In this document: one piece after another, positions 1 through 7,735 of the stretch
How positions within the stretch are numbered: the stretch's first letter is position 1
Layout of the letters: every line of letters starts with the position of its first letter
Assembly (NCBI GenBank): GCA_003520145.1
Contig: DOVJ01000137.1
Location: 4,173-28,001, forward strand
DNA: 23,829 bases
Reading direction: 5' to 3'
Origin: Eubacterium sp.
Lineage (GTDB): Bacteria > Bacillota > Clostridia > Lachnospirales > Lachnospiraceae
Made by a program: the position numbers and the translations under genes
Notes under the pieces: model-generated
Database searches by the model: none
What the model was told of the DNA's origin: nothing
What the model saw: only the letters and a program-made list of their open reading frames with translations

Positions 1-3000
1 TAACGGCTCGTTATACACGAAGATCGAACCATATCTGTTTACAGTGAAGTTTACTTCCTTGCTTGTGCTTCTTCCGGAAAGGTCTGTTGCCACTACTGTA
101 AGTGTATAGATCCCTTCATTTTCCACTGCTTTGGCAAATGTATCAAATCTCTCCACGCCACCATTTTTTCCGGTATTGATTGGCTTTAGATACTTATCCG
201 TTACATCTTCTTTAATACTTGAATAGATTTTGTTGGTCTTAGGATCATATACAATACCATTCTTTACAAGTTGTACACTGTAATTACTAAAGTAATTATC
301 TTCAAGTTCAATGCTTGGAATTACCTCCTCCCTATAAGCCTTGCCATCTTCTATTCCACTGACAGTTATCTTAGGATTAGTATTGTCGATTGTAAAACTT
401 ATGGTCTGTGGCTGCGCTTCATTGCCGGCAGGATCTGTCGATGTGACTATGACTGTATATGTACCTTCATCGGTAAAGCCATATGTCTGATTACTGTTCT
501 TTGCCGTTGCCTCAAATCTTTGAAGTGGAACATTCCAGGTATTTCCGTTTAATTCACGAGTTGCTTCAACTCGCACAATATTTCTGTCATAATTACTTTC
601 CACTACATTTACATTTAAGTTTAATGCGCCTTGGTTGTAGGAATTATTATCAATTCCACTTAATGCAATCTGCGGAGCGGTATTATCTACGATAAATTCT
701 GTCTCGCGCTTCACCGCCTCATTGCCTGCCGCATCCACATAGGAAATCGTTACTTTGTAGTGTCCATCATTAGTAAAGTTTCTCTGAGTGCTATCTGATG
801 CCTTAGTCATGGCAAAGTCATCTATCGAATACAATTCTTTATTGCCATCCAGTTCTCTGTCAACTGTTATAGTTATCTTATTGCCATTCTCATAGAAGTG
901 CTTTTCTAGGGCAGCAAATGTTAACGTAGCCATTCCTCTTATGTCACTGCCTCTTGTAACTCCTGTTATCTCACTAAGTACAGGGACTACCGTATCTATG
1001 TATGTTATCTTACCAGCCTCAGATTTATTGCCGGCACAATCCTCCATTATAAGCTTTATTTCATAAGAACCCTTATCATTGATAACATCATCAATCCACT
1101 TCTGATCAAGTATTACCCTGGTCTTTTCAGTGATCTTTTCATTGCCTTTGCCTGTTATAGTTGTATAGATTTTGCCATTGACATACACTTCAATCTTCCT
1201 AATTCCCGAACTTACCTTAGGATCAACAAATGTTATGTCATAGTAAACTTCCTTGTTATACCATTTGTTATTGGCATCAGGCTGTCTTGCTGCTACTATG
1301 GTGCTTTCTATTGGCTTGTTTTCAAGGACGAGTTTAGTTACTGCCTTCTTCATAAAAGACTTTGGACTTATATAACCAGTACAATTGCCTGCAACATCGA
1401 TCACATTGACAAATATGTCTCCCTCAAGATTCATATCCGCAATCTCAAATACAAAGTTACCCTTATCAAGTTTTCCTTCGTATTCTTTTTCGCCGACTTT
1501 AAGTATTGCTTTACTAAGTCCTGAACCGTAATCCTTATCATCCGCTGCAATAGTTATCATCACAGGCTTATTATGAAAATACCCGGCATCATCTGTATAT
1601 ACAGAATTTTTCTCTAAAGAATCCTTTACGTCAATCGAAATAATCTCCGCAGCTTCTATATCTATCGCTACAATCTTAACTTCTTCTACTGACTTATTGC
1701 CAACTTTATCCTTAATGGATGTAACAATGTTATACCTGCTGTCTGTAGAATTTTTATATCCATTAATAATATCTTTATCAAAGGCAAATGTATATGTGTA
1801 CTTGCCACCTGTGTTCTGCAAAGAATCACATCCAAATACCCTGCCGTTAATCTTTATCTCGCAACTTTTCTCATCAATACCTGATTGAACTGCTCCCAAA
1901 TCTTCATAGGTAATCTTCACAATCACTTCATCTGATGCATTATACCATATCTTTTCCTCCTCATCTGATTCAATGGTTATTGTTGCTTTAGGAGCTGTAT
2001 TCTCAATACATATGTTAGATGAAGCAATATTTCCACATTCTGTCAAAGCATAGGTATGATTGTTTCCAACATTGTCTTCCACTTCAAGTGTTATCTTACC
2101 TTCTGTATTAAGAGGCAATGTATAGGAATATCTATCACCTTTTATATCCGCTATTATTACATGTCTTTCTTCACCATTGGTGATTACAAGAGCTGCACTC
2201 TTTATACCACTTCCGCTATCAGTAACATCCATACCGATTGTAACTTCGTTGTTGCAATACATTACATCATCAATAACCTTTGTCGTGCCTGATGTGGTTA
2301 TTGTGCCATTAGAAACAACAGGAGCCTCTGTATCTATGCAGATGTTGGCACTTGCTGTATTACCATAGTTACCTGCATTGTCATATAATGCTGTTACGGA
2401 TACCAAAGTCTTAGGCTTCAGGTTTGAAAGAGAAAGCCTGTACTCATTCTTATTTATCTTTTGGAAGGTGGAAATTTTATTATCACCATTGATCTTTACC
2501 ACCGACTTTTCCATGTCAATACCAGAATTATCATCGTTTAAGATGATCTCCATGGTTGTATCAAGGTTATAATAGGTGTAGTTTGAAGTCTCGTACTTAT
2601 TCAAGCCATCAACATCTTCATCGACATTAATAATTACTGTTGGTACATTGCCTTCCATAACAAGTGCTTCTTCTGATATTTCAAAGTTTGCCCCTGTCGC
2701 ATTCTTAATTGCTTCTACAAGGCTTATGCGCTCAATACCTGCGCCGTTTTCATCGCCTGAATATCCCTGATTTCCTGCTTTATCTATACCTGATATGTAT
2801 AACTTAGCTCCGTTATAATCATCAGTTGAATTAATTCTAAACTCTACAAAGCCATCTTCATCCGGAGTAAGTTCTGCAACCTTCGTAAAGCTTCCATCAT
2901 CTTCCAGCTTTTCAATTATACCTTGGTATATGTTTTCATCTGTTACTTTAAATTTAATAACAACGCCTTCATCGTTAGTGCATATGCCTTCTGAATCAAC

Positions 3001-5004
3001 TTTGATATCTTTCCCGGTTGCACCAGTGATAGATACTGCGCTAACAGAAGGGAAAAGAGTATCTATTCCGTAGTAGAGGCGGAAGGAATCTGTTTTAAAT
3101 TCACCATCATACCAAAACTTATGCTCTCTTATTCTGTCGTCAGATGGGGTGGTGAGGAGGAGTTGGGAAAAAGATGTTTCAGCTAAAACATTTTCGTATA
3201 AATCTCCAAGTCCTGACTCTTCAGGTATAGTAATTAATACATTATTACTTCTACTCCACTTATATATGCCATCAAGTGCATCATATAAAGTACTTACGTT
3301 GTAGTCTGTATGTTCCTGTACGCCTTTTACATAGAGTTTAAACCTTCCACATTCTGAACCTTGTGTGAATACATCAAAATCTCCAACCATACAATCAGAG
3401 CCTGCAAAACTTACATTTACTATATAATCTTCAAGTCTTACGAGATCGTCAAGATTACTGATGTAGTATCCTTTTTCATCTCTTTCAACTTTTATAGAAT
3501 TATCTTCAAAGCTAAGGTTGTATGTAAAGGATTCGTATATCTCATTGCCATTCTTATCTACCATCTTAAGATTAAGATTCTTATCTATATAGAGTTTTCC
3601 ATCTTCTCTATCTGTTTCCTCAATCTCATATCTTTCATACTCTGGTTTTAGTGTTACTGGCATCCTATCAACATATACCATCTTGGGCTCACCTTTGAAA
3701 CTAAAATATGAAACGTCTGATTTTCCTGTTGCTGTAATATTAGTCTCTCCGATTTGCAGAAGTGTTAATGTTCCATCGCTTTCAACTTTAATAGTAGTAA
3801 AATCATCTGAAGAAAATGTATAAGGTGTCTCAGTGTTAAGCATTTCCACTTCGGAAGCATCTACAAAACCTTTAACTTTTGCTTGTCTTAAAATTCCGTA
3901 GGTATACAGATCAAGGTGTATATCTCCATTGTCGTCTGCTTCTATTTTCTCATCTCCGTCATAAATATCTACATAGGATTTTCTAGCTTCACCTTTAAAA
4001 CTTACAGGGACTTTTAGTTCCTCGCCTGTTGTCTTACTTGTAATAATCAACGTCCATACTTCAGGTCGTAATTCTTCATTAAGTGAATACTTTATTATCA
4101 GGTTCTTTGCATCAAGCTCAAAATAAGATGCATCTGGTCTCGTTTCATAGCTTAATTCATAATCATCAGCTGGAGATACAGAAAGCTTAGCATAATAAGA
4201 TGTTTGACCAATTTTATATGAAAATATAATGCCATCTTTTTCTGAATATGTTGCATTCTTACTTTCTTTTGCTATAATCCCGTCAAAACTTATCGGTGTG
4301 CCTTTTACTTTGATTTCCCCATTCACGTCTTCAAAAAGTGTACTAGAAACACTACTTGTCTTTGCTTTTATAGCATATGTAAAATCACCTATCTTTGAAA
4401 AACTTACAGTCTTAGTTGATGTATTTACAGTAGGCTTATATGTTTCTGTTGTACTGCTATTTGCAAAACTTATAGAATAAAGTGATGTGTTTAATTCTTT
4501 TGCATTGACGGGATCTTTAACCTCATACTTAAGAACATATGGAAGCGTACCAGTTCCTGTAACTATTCCTGTCTTTTCATCATAGACACAACTATTAGAA
4601 TCATCTGCAAGAAAGATAACTTGTGGTTCTAGCTTAACAACTTCCACTGTACATGTAGTTGCTGTATACGTTGATGTATAACCACTTTTAGGTGTTATGG
4701 CTATATCATAAATTCCTATATCTTTTATTGTAACTACGCCTTTATTAGTTACAGTTATGTTTTCATCATTAGTTGTAAAAGTAACATTTCCCACTGCTAT
4801 ACTCTGTGGAACAATAGTAAAGCTTATATCATCACCATAGTAGGAAGCTTTTACTGTAAGATTAGTACTGTCATATACAACCTTATCTGATGTAATTGTA
4901 TATTTTATTTTCTCAGCGCCATATATCTTAGTAAGTGGCGTATTTACAAGAATAAGCGCCACACAAAGCACCAATGCCAAAAATCTTTTTCCTTTTATCT
5001 TCAC
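1..5004 (-). CDS. Giant secreted Ig-like repeat surface protein (adhesin-like), C-terminus outside the window
   Basis: An open frame of 1,668 codons runs from a GTG at 5004 to the left edge with no stop. The start is set by GGAGG eight bases upstream; that site lies in the last codons of the upstream lipoprotein gene. Residues 1-30 form a Sec signal peptide: a basic start, the hydrophobic core FLALVLCVALILV, and a likely cut after IYGA. The first ~740 residues are beta-rich with no family I can name. From about 2,790 leftward there are nine modules of roughly 100-125 residues. Each ends in a D-x-x-G-N type motif (DKAGN, DNAGN, DNVGN, DKVGN, DVAGN, DCAGN, DAAGN, DPAGN, DLSGR) near positions 2775, 2375, 2065, 1700, 1390, 1030, 730, 425 and 80. 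This is typical of bacterial Ig-like domains in surface proteins. The role is probably adhesion or cell-wall association. The anchor type (sortase, membrane or binding repeats) cannot be seen. The family call is secure; the ligand is unknown. Confidence 0.85.
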   Translation of the reverse strand, partial: MKIKGKRFLALVLCVALILVNTPLTKIYGAEKIKYTITSDKVVYDSTNLTVKASYYGDDISFTIVPQSIAVGNVTFTTNDENITVTNKGVVTIKDIGIYDIAITPKSGYTSTYTATTCTVEVVKLEPQVIFLADDSNSCVYDEKTGIVTGTGTLPYVLKYEVKDPVNAKELNTSLYSISFANSSTTETYKPTVNTSTKTVSFSKIGDFTYAIKAKTSSVSSTLFEDVNGEIKVKGTPISFDGIIAKESKNATYSEKDGIIFSYKIGQTSYYAKLSVSPADDYELSYETRPDASYFELDAKNLIIKYSLNEELRPEVWTLIITSKTTGEELKVPVSFKGEARKSYVDIYDGDEKIEADDNGDIHLDLYTYGILRQAKVKGFVDASEVEMLNTETPYTFSSDDFTTIKVESDGTLTLLQIGETNITATGKSDVSYFSFKGEPKMVYVDRMPVTLKPEYERYEIEETDREDGKLYIDKNLNLKMVDKNGNEIYESFTYNLSFEDNSIKVERDEKGYYISNLDDLVRLEDYIVNVSFAGSDCMVGDFDVFTQGSECGRFKLYVKGVQEHTDYNVSTLYDALDGIYKWSRSNNVLITIPEESGLGDLYENVLAETSFSQLLLTTPSDDRIREHKFWYDGEFKTDSFRLYYGIDTLFPSVSAVSITGATGKDIKVDSEGICTNDEGVVIKFKVTDENIYQGIIEKLEDDGSFTKVAELTPDEDGFVEFRINSTDDYNGAKLYISGIDKAGNQGYSGDENGAGIERISLVEAIKNATGANFEISEEALVMEGNVPTVIINVDEDVDGLNKYETSNYTYYNLDTTMEIILNDDNSGIDMEKSVVKINGDNKISTFQKINKNEYRLSLSNLKPKTLVSVTALYDNAGNYGNTASANICIDTEAPVVSNGTITTSGTTKVIDDVMYCNNEVTIGMDVTDSGSGIKSAALVITNGEERHVIIADIKGDRYSYTLPLNTEGKITLEVEDNVGNNHTYALTECGNIASSNICIENTAPKATITIESDEEEKIWYNASDEVIVKITYEDLGAVQSGIDEKSCEIKINGRVFGCDSLQNTGGKYTYTFAFDKDIINGYKNSTDSRYNIVTSIKDKVGNKSVEEVKIVAIDIEAAEIISIDVKDSLEKNSVYTDDAGYFHNKPVMITIAADDKDYGSGLSKAILKVGEKEYEGKLDKGNFVFEIADMNLEGDIFVNVIDVAGNCTGYISPKSFMKKAVTKLVLENKPIESTIVAARQPDANNKWYNKEVYYDITFVDPKVSSGIRKIEVYVNGKIYTTITGKGNEKITEKTRVILDQKWIDDVINDKGSYEIKLIMEDCAGNKSEAGKITYIDTVVPVLSEITGVTRGSDIRGMATLTFAALEKHFYENGNKITITVDRELDGNKELYSIDDFAMTKASDSTQRNFTNDGHYKVTISYVDAAGNEAVKRETEFIVDNTAPQIALSGIDNNSYNQGALNLNVNVVESNYDRNIVRVEATRELNGNTWNVPLQRFEATAKNSNQTYGFTDEGTYTVIVTSTDPAGNEAQPQTISFTIDNTNPKITVSGIEDGKAYREEVIPSIELEDNYFSNYSVQLVKNGIVYDPKTNKIYSSIKEDVTDKYLKPINTGKNGGVERFDTFAKAVENEGIYTLTVVATDLSGRSTSKEVNFTVNRYGSIFVYNEPL

Positions 5005-5012
5005 TTTAGTTA
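4551..5012 (-). repeat. Direct repeat, copy A: adhesin 5' end
   Basis: This segment is nearly identical to 5973-6434 at a constant offset of 1,422 bases with no indels; I count roughly 15 substitutions by eye. It covers the last base pairs of the lipoprotein gene, the ribosome binding site and the first ~150 codons of the adhesin. Similarity ends abruptly at 4551 on the left. On the right it continues into the lipoprotein genes at a lower, patchy level. Confidence 0.85.
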
Positions 5013-5840
5013 CCTCCATTCGTCTCCTACAACACCACGTTTTTCATCCTCTTCTAACAAGCACGTTTTTCCACCGGCTAATACCGTACCAAGTTTATTG
5101 TCATTCTCTCTTTTAAATGCAAACTCAATATATATCTGCTCATCAAGGTTATCTGTATAATGACCATATCTGTATCTATAAACTAACCAAGTATATCCTT
5201 CTTTAGCAGTTGTTTCATCAATATATACCAACCTCGGTTCTCCGTATATTGCTACTATATCTTCTGGTTTGCTTATTCCCATTGCTACTTCGTTATGGAA
5301 GACGTAGGTTTCCATCTTACTTGTCATAAGCTTAACTATAGCATCTCCCAGTTCTGAATCCGTTTTGGGCAAATTAAATGTTGAACCACTTAGTCCATAT
5401 GCTACCAGCTCCTCATATATCGTTCCCCCCCAGCCTTTCTTAGCTTGTGTCGGAGCTTCAGTTGGAGCCTCGGTTGGAGCTTCAGTTGGTGCCTGTGTCG
5501 GAGCTTGCGTTGGAGCCTGTGTTGGTGCCTCGGTTGGTGCCTCGGTAGGAGCTACAGTTGGTGCTTGCGTAACTGGTTCGGTCTGAGGCTCGGTTGGAGC
5601 TTCTGTAACTGGCTCTGTCTGAGGTTCAGTTTGTTTTTCAGTTACCTTCTCTGTCTTAGGCTCTGTTTTAGCTTCTGTTTTGGTTTCTGTCTTAGTTTCT
5701 GTTGTTACATCAATAGTTGCTTTGGTTGTAGTTTCTTTTGATTGTTCTTTGTTTTTCTTTGAACATGAGGATATGCTTATAATGCATATGATCAGTATTA
5801 GCAAGCATCCACTTGCTATGCCTATAAGTTTCTTATTCAT
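5010..5840 (-). CDS. Lipoprotein A with Thr-Glu-Ala-Pro repeat linker
   Basis: The 276-aa protein starts with a lipoprotein signal: basic residues, a hydrophobic stretch and the lipobox ISSC with Cys26 as the lipidation site. Residues 36-133 are a low-complexity linker of TEP, TKTE and finally TQAP/TEAP units, likely an extended wall-spanning stalk. Residues ~137-276 form a globular domain of unknown family with the conserved core GISKPEDIVAIYGEPRLVY and later YRYRYGHYTDNLDEQIYIEF. That pattern (a G-x-P turn, then beta strands) vaguely recalls BamE/SmpA-like small lipoprotein domains, but this is only a resemblance. AAGGAG precedes the ATG. The stop is five bases before the adhesin start, so the two are probably translationally coupled, and the lipoprotein may assist or anchor the adhesin (inference). 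It is paralogous to the gene at 6432-7253. Confidence 0.85.
   Translation of the reverse strand: MNKKLIGIASGCLLILIICIISISSCSKKNKEQSKETTTKATIDVTTETKTETKTEAKTEPKTEKVTEKQTEPQTEPVTEAPTEPQTEPVTQAPTVAPTEAPTEAPTQAPTQAPTQAPTEAPTEAPTEAPTQAKKGWGGTIYEELVAYGLSGSTFNLPKTDSELGDAIVKLMTSKMETYVFHNEVAMGISKPEDIVAIYGEPRLVYIDETTAKEGYTWLVYRYRYGHYTDNLDEQIYIEFAFKRENDNKLGTVLAGGKTCLLEEDEKRGVVGDEWR
5442..5570 (-). repeat. 12-bp-period tandem repeat encoding TQAP/TEAP units in lipoprotein A
   Basis: Eleven consecutive four-residue units (TQAP, TVAP, TEAP x2, TQAP x3, TEAP x3, TQA) cover residues 91-133. The DNA shows an imperfect 12-base period of the form ggagcttcggtt on the plus strand. Such tracts can change length by slippage or unequal recombination. 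The paralogous lipoprotein has about seven units, so copy number has already changed between the two copies. Confidence 0.85.
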
Positions 5841-5964
5841 GATGGTCTCCTTAATTCTTAATATATATTTTTATCGAGGTTGTATAAATCCTGTAGGTTG
5901 CTTATGCTATATTGGGTGATATTTCACTCACTATGTTTTAACCTATTGCATACGCAAACTCCAT

Positions 5965-6426
5965 CTATTCCACAGTTCCTGTAACCATTCCTGTCTTTTC
6001 ATCATATACACAACTATTAGAATCATCTGCAAGAAAGATAACTTGTGGTTCAAGCTTAACAACTTCTACTGTACATGTGGTTGCTGTATACGTTGATGTA
6101 TAACCACTTTTAGGTGTTATGTCTATATCATAAATACCCATATCTGTTATTGTAACTACGCCTTTATTAGTTACAGTTATGTTTTCATCATTAGTTGTAA
6201 AAGTAACATTTCCCACTGCTATACTCTGTGGAACAATAGTAAAGCTTATATCATCCCCATAGTAGGAAGCTTTTACTGTAAGATTAGTACTGTCATATAC
6301 AACCTTATCTGATGTAATTGTATATTTTATTTTCTCAGCACCATATATCTTAGTAAGTGGCGTATTTACAAGAATAAGCGCCACACAAAGCACCAATGCT
6401 AAAAATCTTTTTACTTTTATCTTCAC
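5965..6426 (-). pseudogene. Truncated duplicate of the adhesin N-terminus (153 codons)
   Basis: The start is the GTG at 6426, with GGAGG eight bases upstream exactly as in the full-length copy; an in-frame ATG at 6468 lies inside the lipoprotein gene and is unlikely to be used. The product keeps the Sec signal peptide (cut after IYGA) and the first ~150 residues, with only about five substitutions against the full-length protein. After VTGT the similarity ends, and two unrelated codons (Val, Glu) precede TAG. The simplest reading is a remnant of an incomplete cassette duplication. The frame is intact and the signals are good, so a small secreted protein could still be made. Purifying selection cannot be judged from one genome. 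Confidence 0.75.
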
Positions 6427-6434
6427 ATTAGTTA
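5973..6434 (-). repeat. Direct repeat, copy B: adhesin 5' end
   Basis: This is the partner of 4551-5012. Left of 5973 the sequence is unrelated to the adhesin and reaches an in-frame stop within three codons, so this copy encodes only the beginning of the adhesin. With the flanking lipoprotein similarity, the duplicated unit spans about 1.28 kb (5973-7253). Confidence 0.85.
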
Positions 6435-7253
6435 CCTCCAATCGTCGCCGGTTATGCCATACTTCCAATCTTCCTCAAGCATAGTTTTCCCGCCGGCTAA
6501 TATCATTGATAAAGTTCCATTTTCTTCTTTTGTAAATAAAAATTCTATATAAATCTGTTCATCTAAGTTATCTGTATAATGGCCATATCTATATCTATAA
6601 ACTGTATCTGTATACGGATTTCTTTCTGTAGGCTGAATTACATATACCAACCTCGGTTCACCGTATATTGCTACTATATCTTCTGGTTTGCTTATTCCCA
6701 TTGCTACTTCGTTGTGGAAAAGATACGTTTCAAAACGAGACGATGTAAATCTAATAAATCCATCTCCCATCTCTGTATCAGTTTTAGGAATCGTTCTCAA
6801 AGTCCCATCAGGTCTATACCCTACCAACTCCTCATATATCGTTCCACCCCAGCCTTTCTTAGCTTGTGTTGGGGCTTCAGTTGGAGCCTCGGTTGGAGCT
6901 TCAGTTTGAGCTTCAGTTGGGGCTTGTGTTGGGGCTTGTGTTGGAGGTTCAGTTATCGGCTCTGTCTGTGGTTCTGTTATCGGTTCGGTTACAGGCTCAG
7001 TCTGTGGCTCTGTTACTGGTTCTGACTGTACTTCGGTTACAGGCTCAGTCTTTTGTTCTGTCGATGATTCTGTTTCCTTTGCTTTTAAACTTGTTTCTTT
7101 TTCCCTTGTTGTCAATTCTGTTAATTTAACAACTGAAGTAGTTTCCTTTGAACTTTCCTTTTTTTTTGAACAAGAGGATATGCCTATGACACATATGATC
7201 ATAAGAGCCAACGCTCCTAATATCACTCCTATTAATTTCTTCTTATTTGACAT
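6432..7253 (-). CDS. Lipoprotein B with Thr-Glu-Pro repeat linker (paralogue of lipoprotein A)
   Basis: The 273-aa protein has a lipoprotein signal with the lipobox ISSC (Cys28) and a Thr/Glu/Pro/Ala linker over residues ~37-131. From residue 69 the linker has a strict four-residue period (TEPV, TEPQ, TEPI, then TQAP/TEAP). The globular domain at ~134-273 matches lipoprotein A. The core EVAMGISKPEDIVAIYGEP and the strand YRYRYGHYTDNLDEQIYIEF are identical, while the segments between them differ strongly. The ribosome binding site is AAAGGAATGG upstream of the ATG. Its last codons, TGG AGG TAA, supply the ribosome binding site for the truncated adhesin downstream. It lies 74 bases after the small membrane protein gene and may belong to the same transcript. 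Function is unknown; a surface or wall-spanning role is inferred. Confidence 0.83.
   Translation of the reverse strand: MSNKKKLIGVILGALALMIICVIGISSCSKKKESSKETTSVVKLTELTTREKETSLKAKETESSTEQKTEPVTEVQSEPVTEPQTEPVTEPITEPQTEPITEPPTQAPTQAPTEAQTEAPTEAPTEAPTQAKKGWGGTIYEELVGYRPDGTLRTIPKTDTEMGDGFIRFTSSRFETYLFHNEVAMGISKPEDIVAIYGEPRLVYVIQPTERNPYTDTVYRYRYGHYTDNLDEQIYIEFLFTKEENGTLSMILAGGKTMLEEDWKYGITGDDWR
6861..6941 (-). repeat. 12-bp-period tandem repeat in lipoprotein B linker
   Basis: About seven TQAP/TEAP-type units (one of them TEAQ) cover residues 105-131. They follow a longer run of TEP-V/Q/I units with the same four-residue period, starting near residue 69. The tract is shorter than the eleven-unit tract in lipoprotein A. 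Confidence 0.75.
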
Positions 7254-7291
7254 TTATCTTCCATTCCTTTCTTCAATGAGTATTTACCTCA

Positions 7292-7308
7292 CTTATCTAA
7301 TAGATAAG
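7292..7308. promoter_or_regulatory. Perfect 17-bp palindrome upstream of lipoprotein B
   Basis: The sequence CTTATCTAATAGATAAG has perfect 8-base arms around a single central base. It lies 39-55 bases upstream of the lipoprotein B start. It is AT-rich and has no T-run, so it is not a convincing terminator. It could be an operator for a dimeric regulator. On the minus strand a weak promoter-like pair (TTATCT, 17 bases, AATACT) overlaps it. Function is inferred only. Confidence 0.35.
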
Positions 7309-7327
7309 GAACGCGCGTATAGAAATC

Positions 7328-7735
7328 TTAGCGTGCTAAGAAATCTATATTCACACAACCTAGCGTTATTTCATCCAGTATTTCCATCTTACTATTTAGA
7401 AGTGATGTTTGTTCTTCTTCATCTGATAATAGTGTTGTTGCTACATCTTCAAATATCTCAGTTTCTCTTTCTTCCGATAACTTGTCTGTCACTGTTTCGT
7501 TATAGGTACTGACATCGGCTTTTGAATACTCGATATTCTCTACTTTGACAGACTCATGCTTTTTAACTTTTGCCTCTTGTCTGATTCGTTCCATATTTCG
7601 CTTGGCTTCTTTACCACTTAGAAAATCTATTACTTTATTAATCTTAAGTGCGAAGAACAATCCAACCGATATGATAAAGAATATTCCTGCGGTGATGAAA
7701 CTAGCGATTGATATTATCATATATGTTTTGGCCAT
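7328..7735 (-). CDS. Small single-span membrane protein with acidic Thr-x-Leu-Leu tail motifs
   Basis: The 135-aa protein has one hydrophobic helix at residues ~6-30, a basic/charged helical segment (~31-66, rich in K, R and E), then an acidic cytoplasmic tail. The tail holds two similar motifs, EDVATTLL (96-103) and EEEQTSLL (106-113), which closely resemble two motifs in the FHA protein encoded three genes upstream. The start ATG overlaps the TAA stop of the kinase gene by one base (TAATG), so translation is coupled to the kinase. I recognise no named family. Position and motifs suggest a substrate or adaptor of the kinase in the secretion machine (inference). Its stop codon lies in a six-base inverted repeat (7327-7340, CTTAGC-GT-GCTAAG) with no T-run after it. 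Confidence 0.8.
   Translation of the reverse strand: MAKTYMIISIASFITAGIFFIISVGLFFALKINKVIDFLSGKEAKRNMERIRQEAKVKKHESVKVENIEYSKADVSTYNETVTDKLSEERETEIFEDVATTLLSDEEEQTSLLNSKMEILDEITLGCVNIDFLAR

Noticed and set aside
5442..5570. CRISPR-like array
   Set aside because: The 12-base units are contiguous, have no spacers and encode a regular TEAP protein linker in frame.
5365..5741. Long plus-strand open frames opposite the lipoprotein repeat linkers (Gly/Ala/Ser/Val or Cys/Trp-rich)
   Set aside because: They are antisense shadows of the 12-bp repeats, which contain no stops in several frames. They have no ribosome binding site and implausible composition.
6427..6468. ATG start at 6468 for the truncated adhesin
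   Set aside because: It would read through the end of lipoprotein B in another frame; the GTG at 6426 has the conserved GGAGG and the signal peptide begins there.
7328..7735. EssA or EsaA identity for the small membrane protein
   Set aside because: It has one N-terminal helix and an acidic tail. EsaA is a large polytopic protein, and I see no sequence resemblance to EssA.
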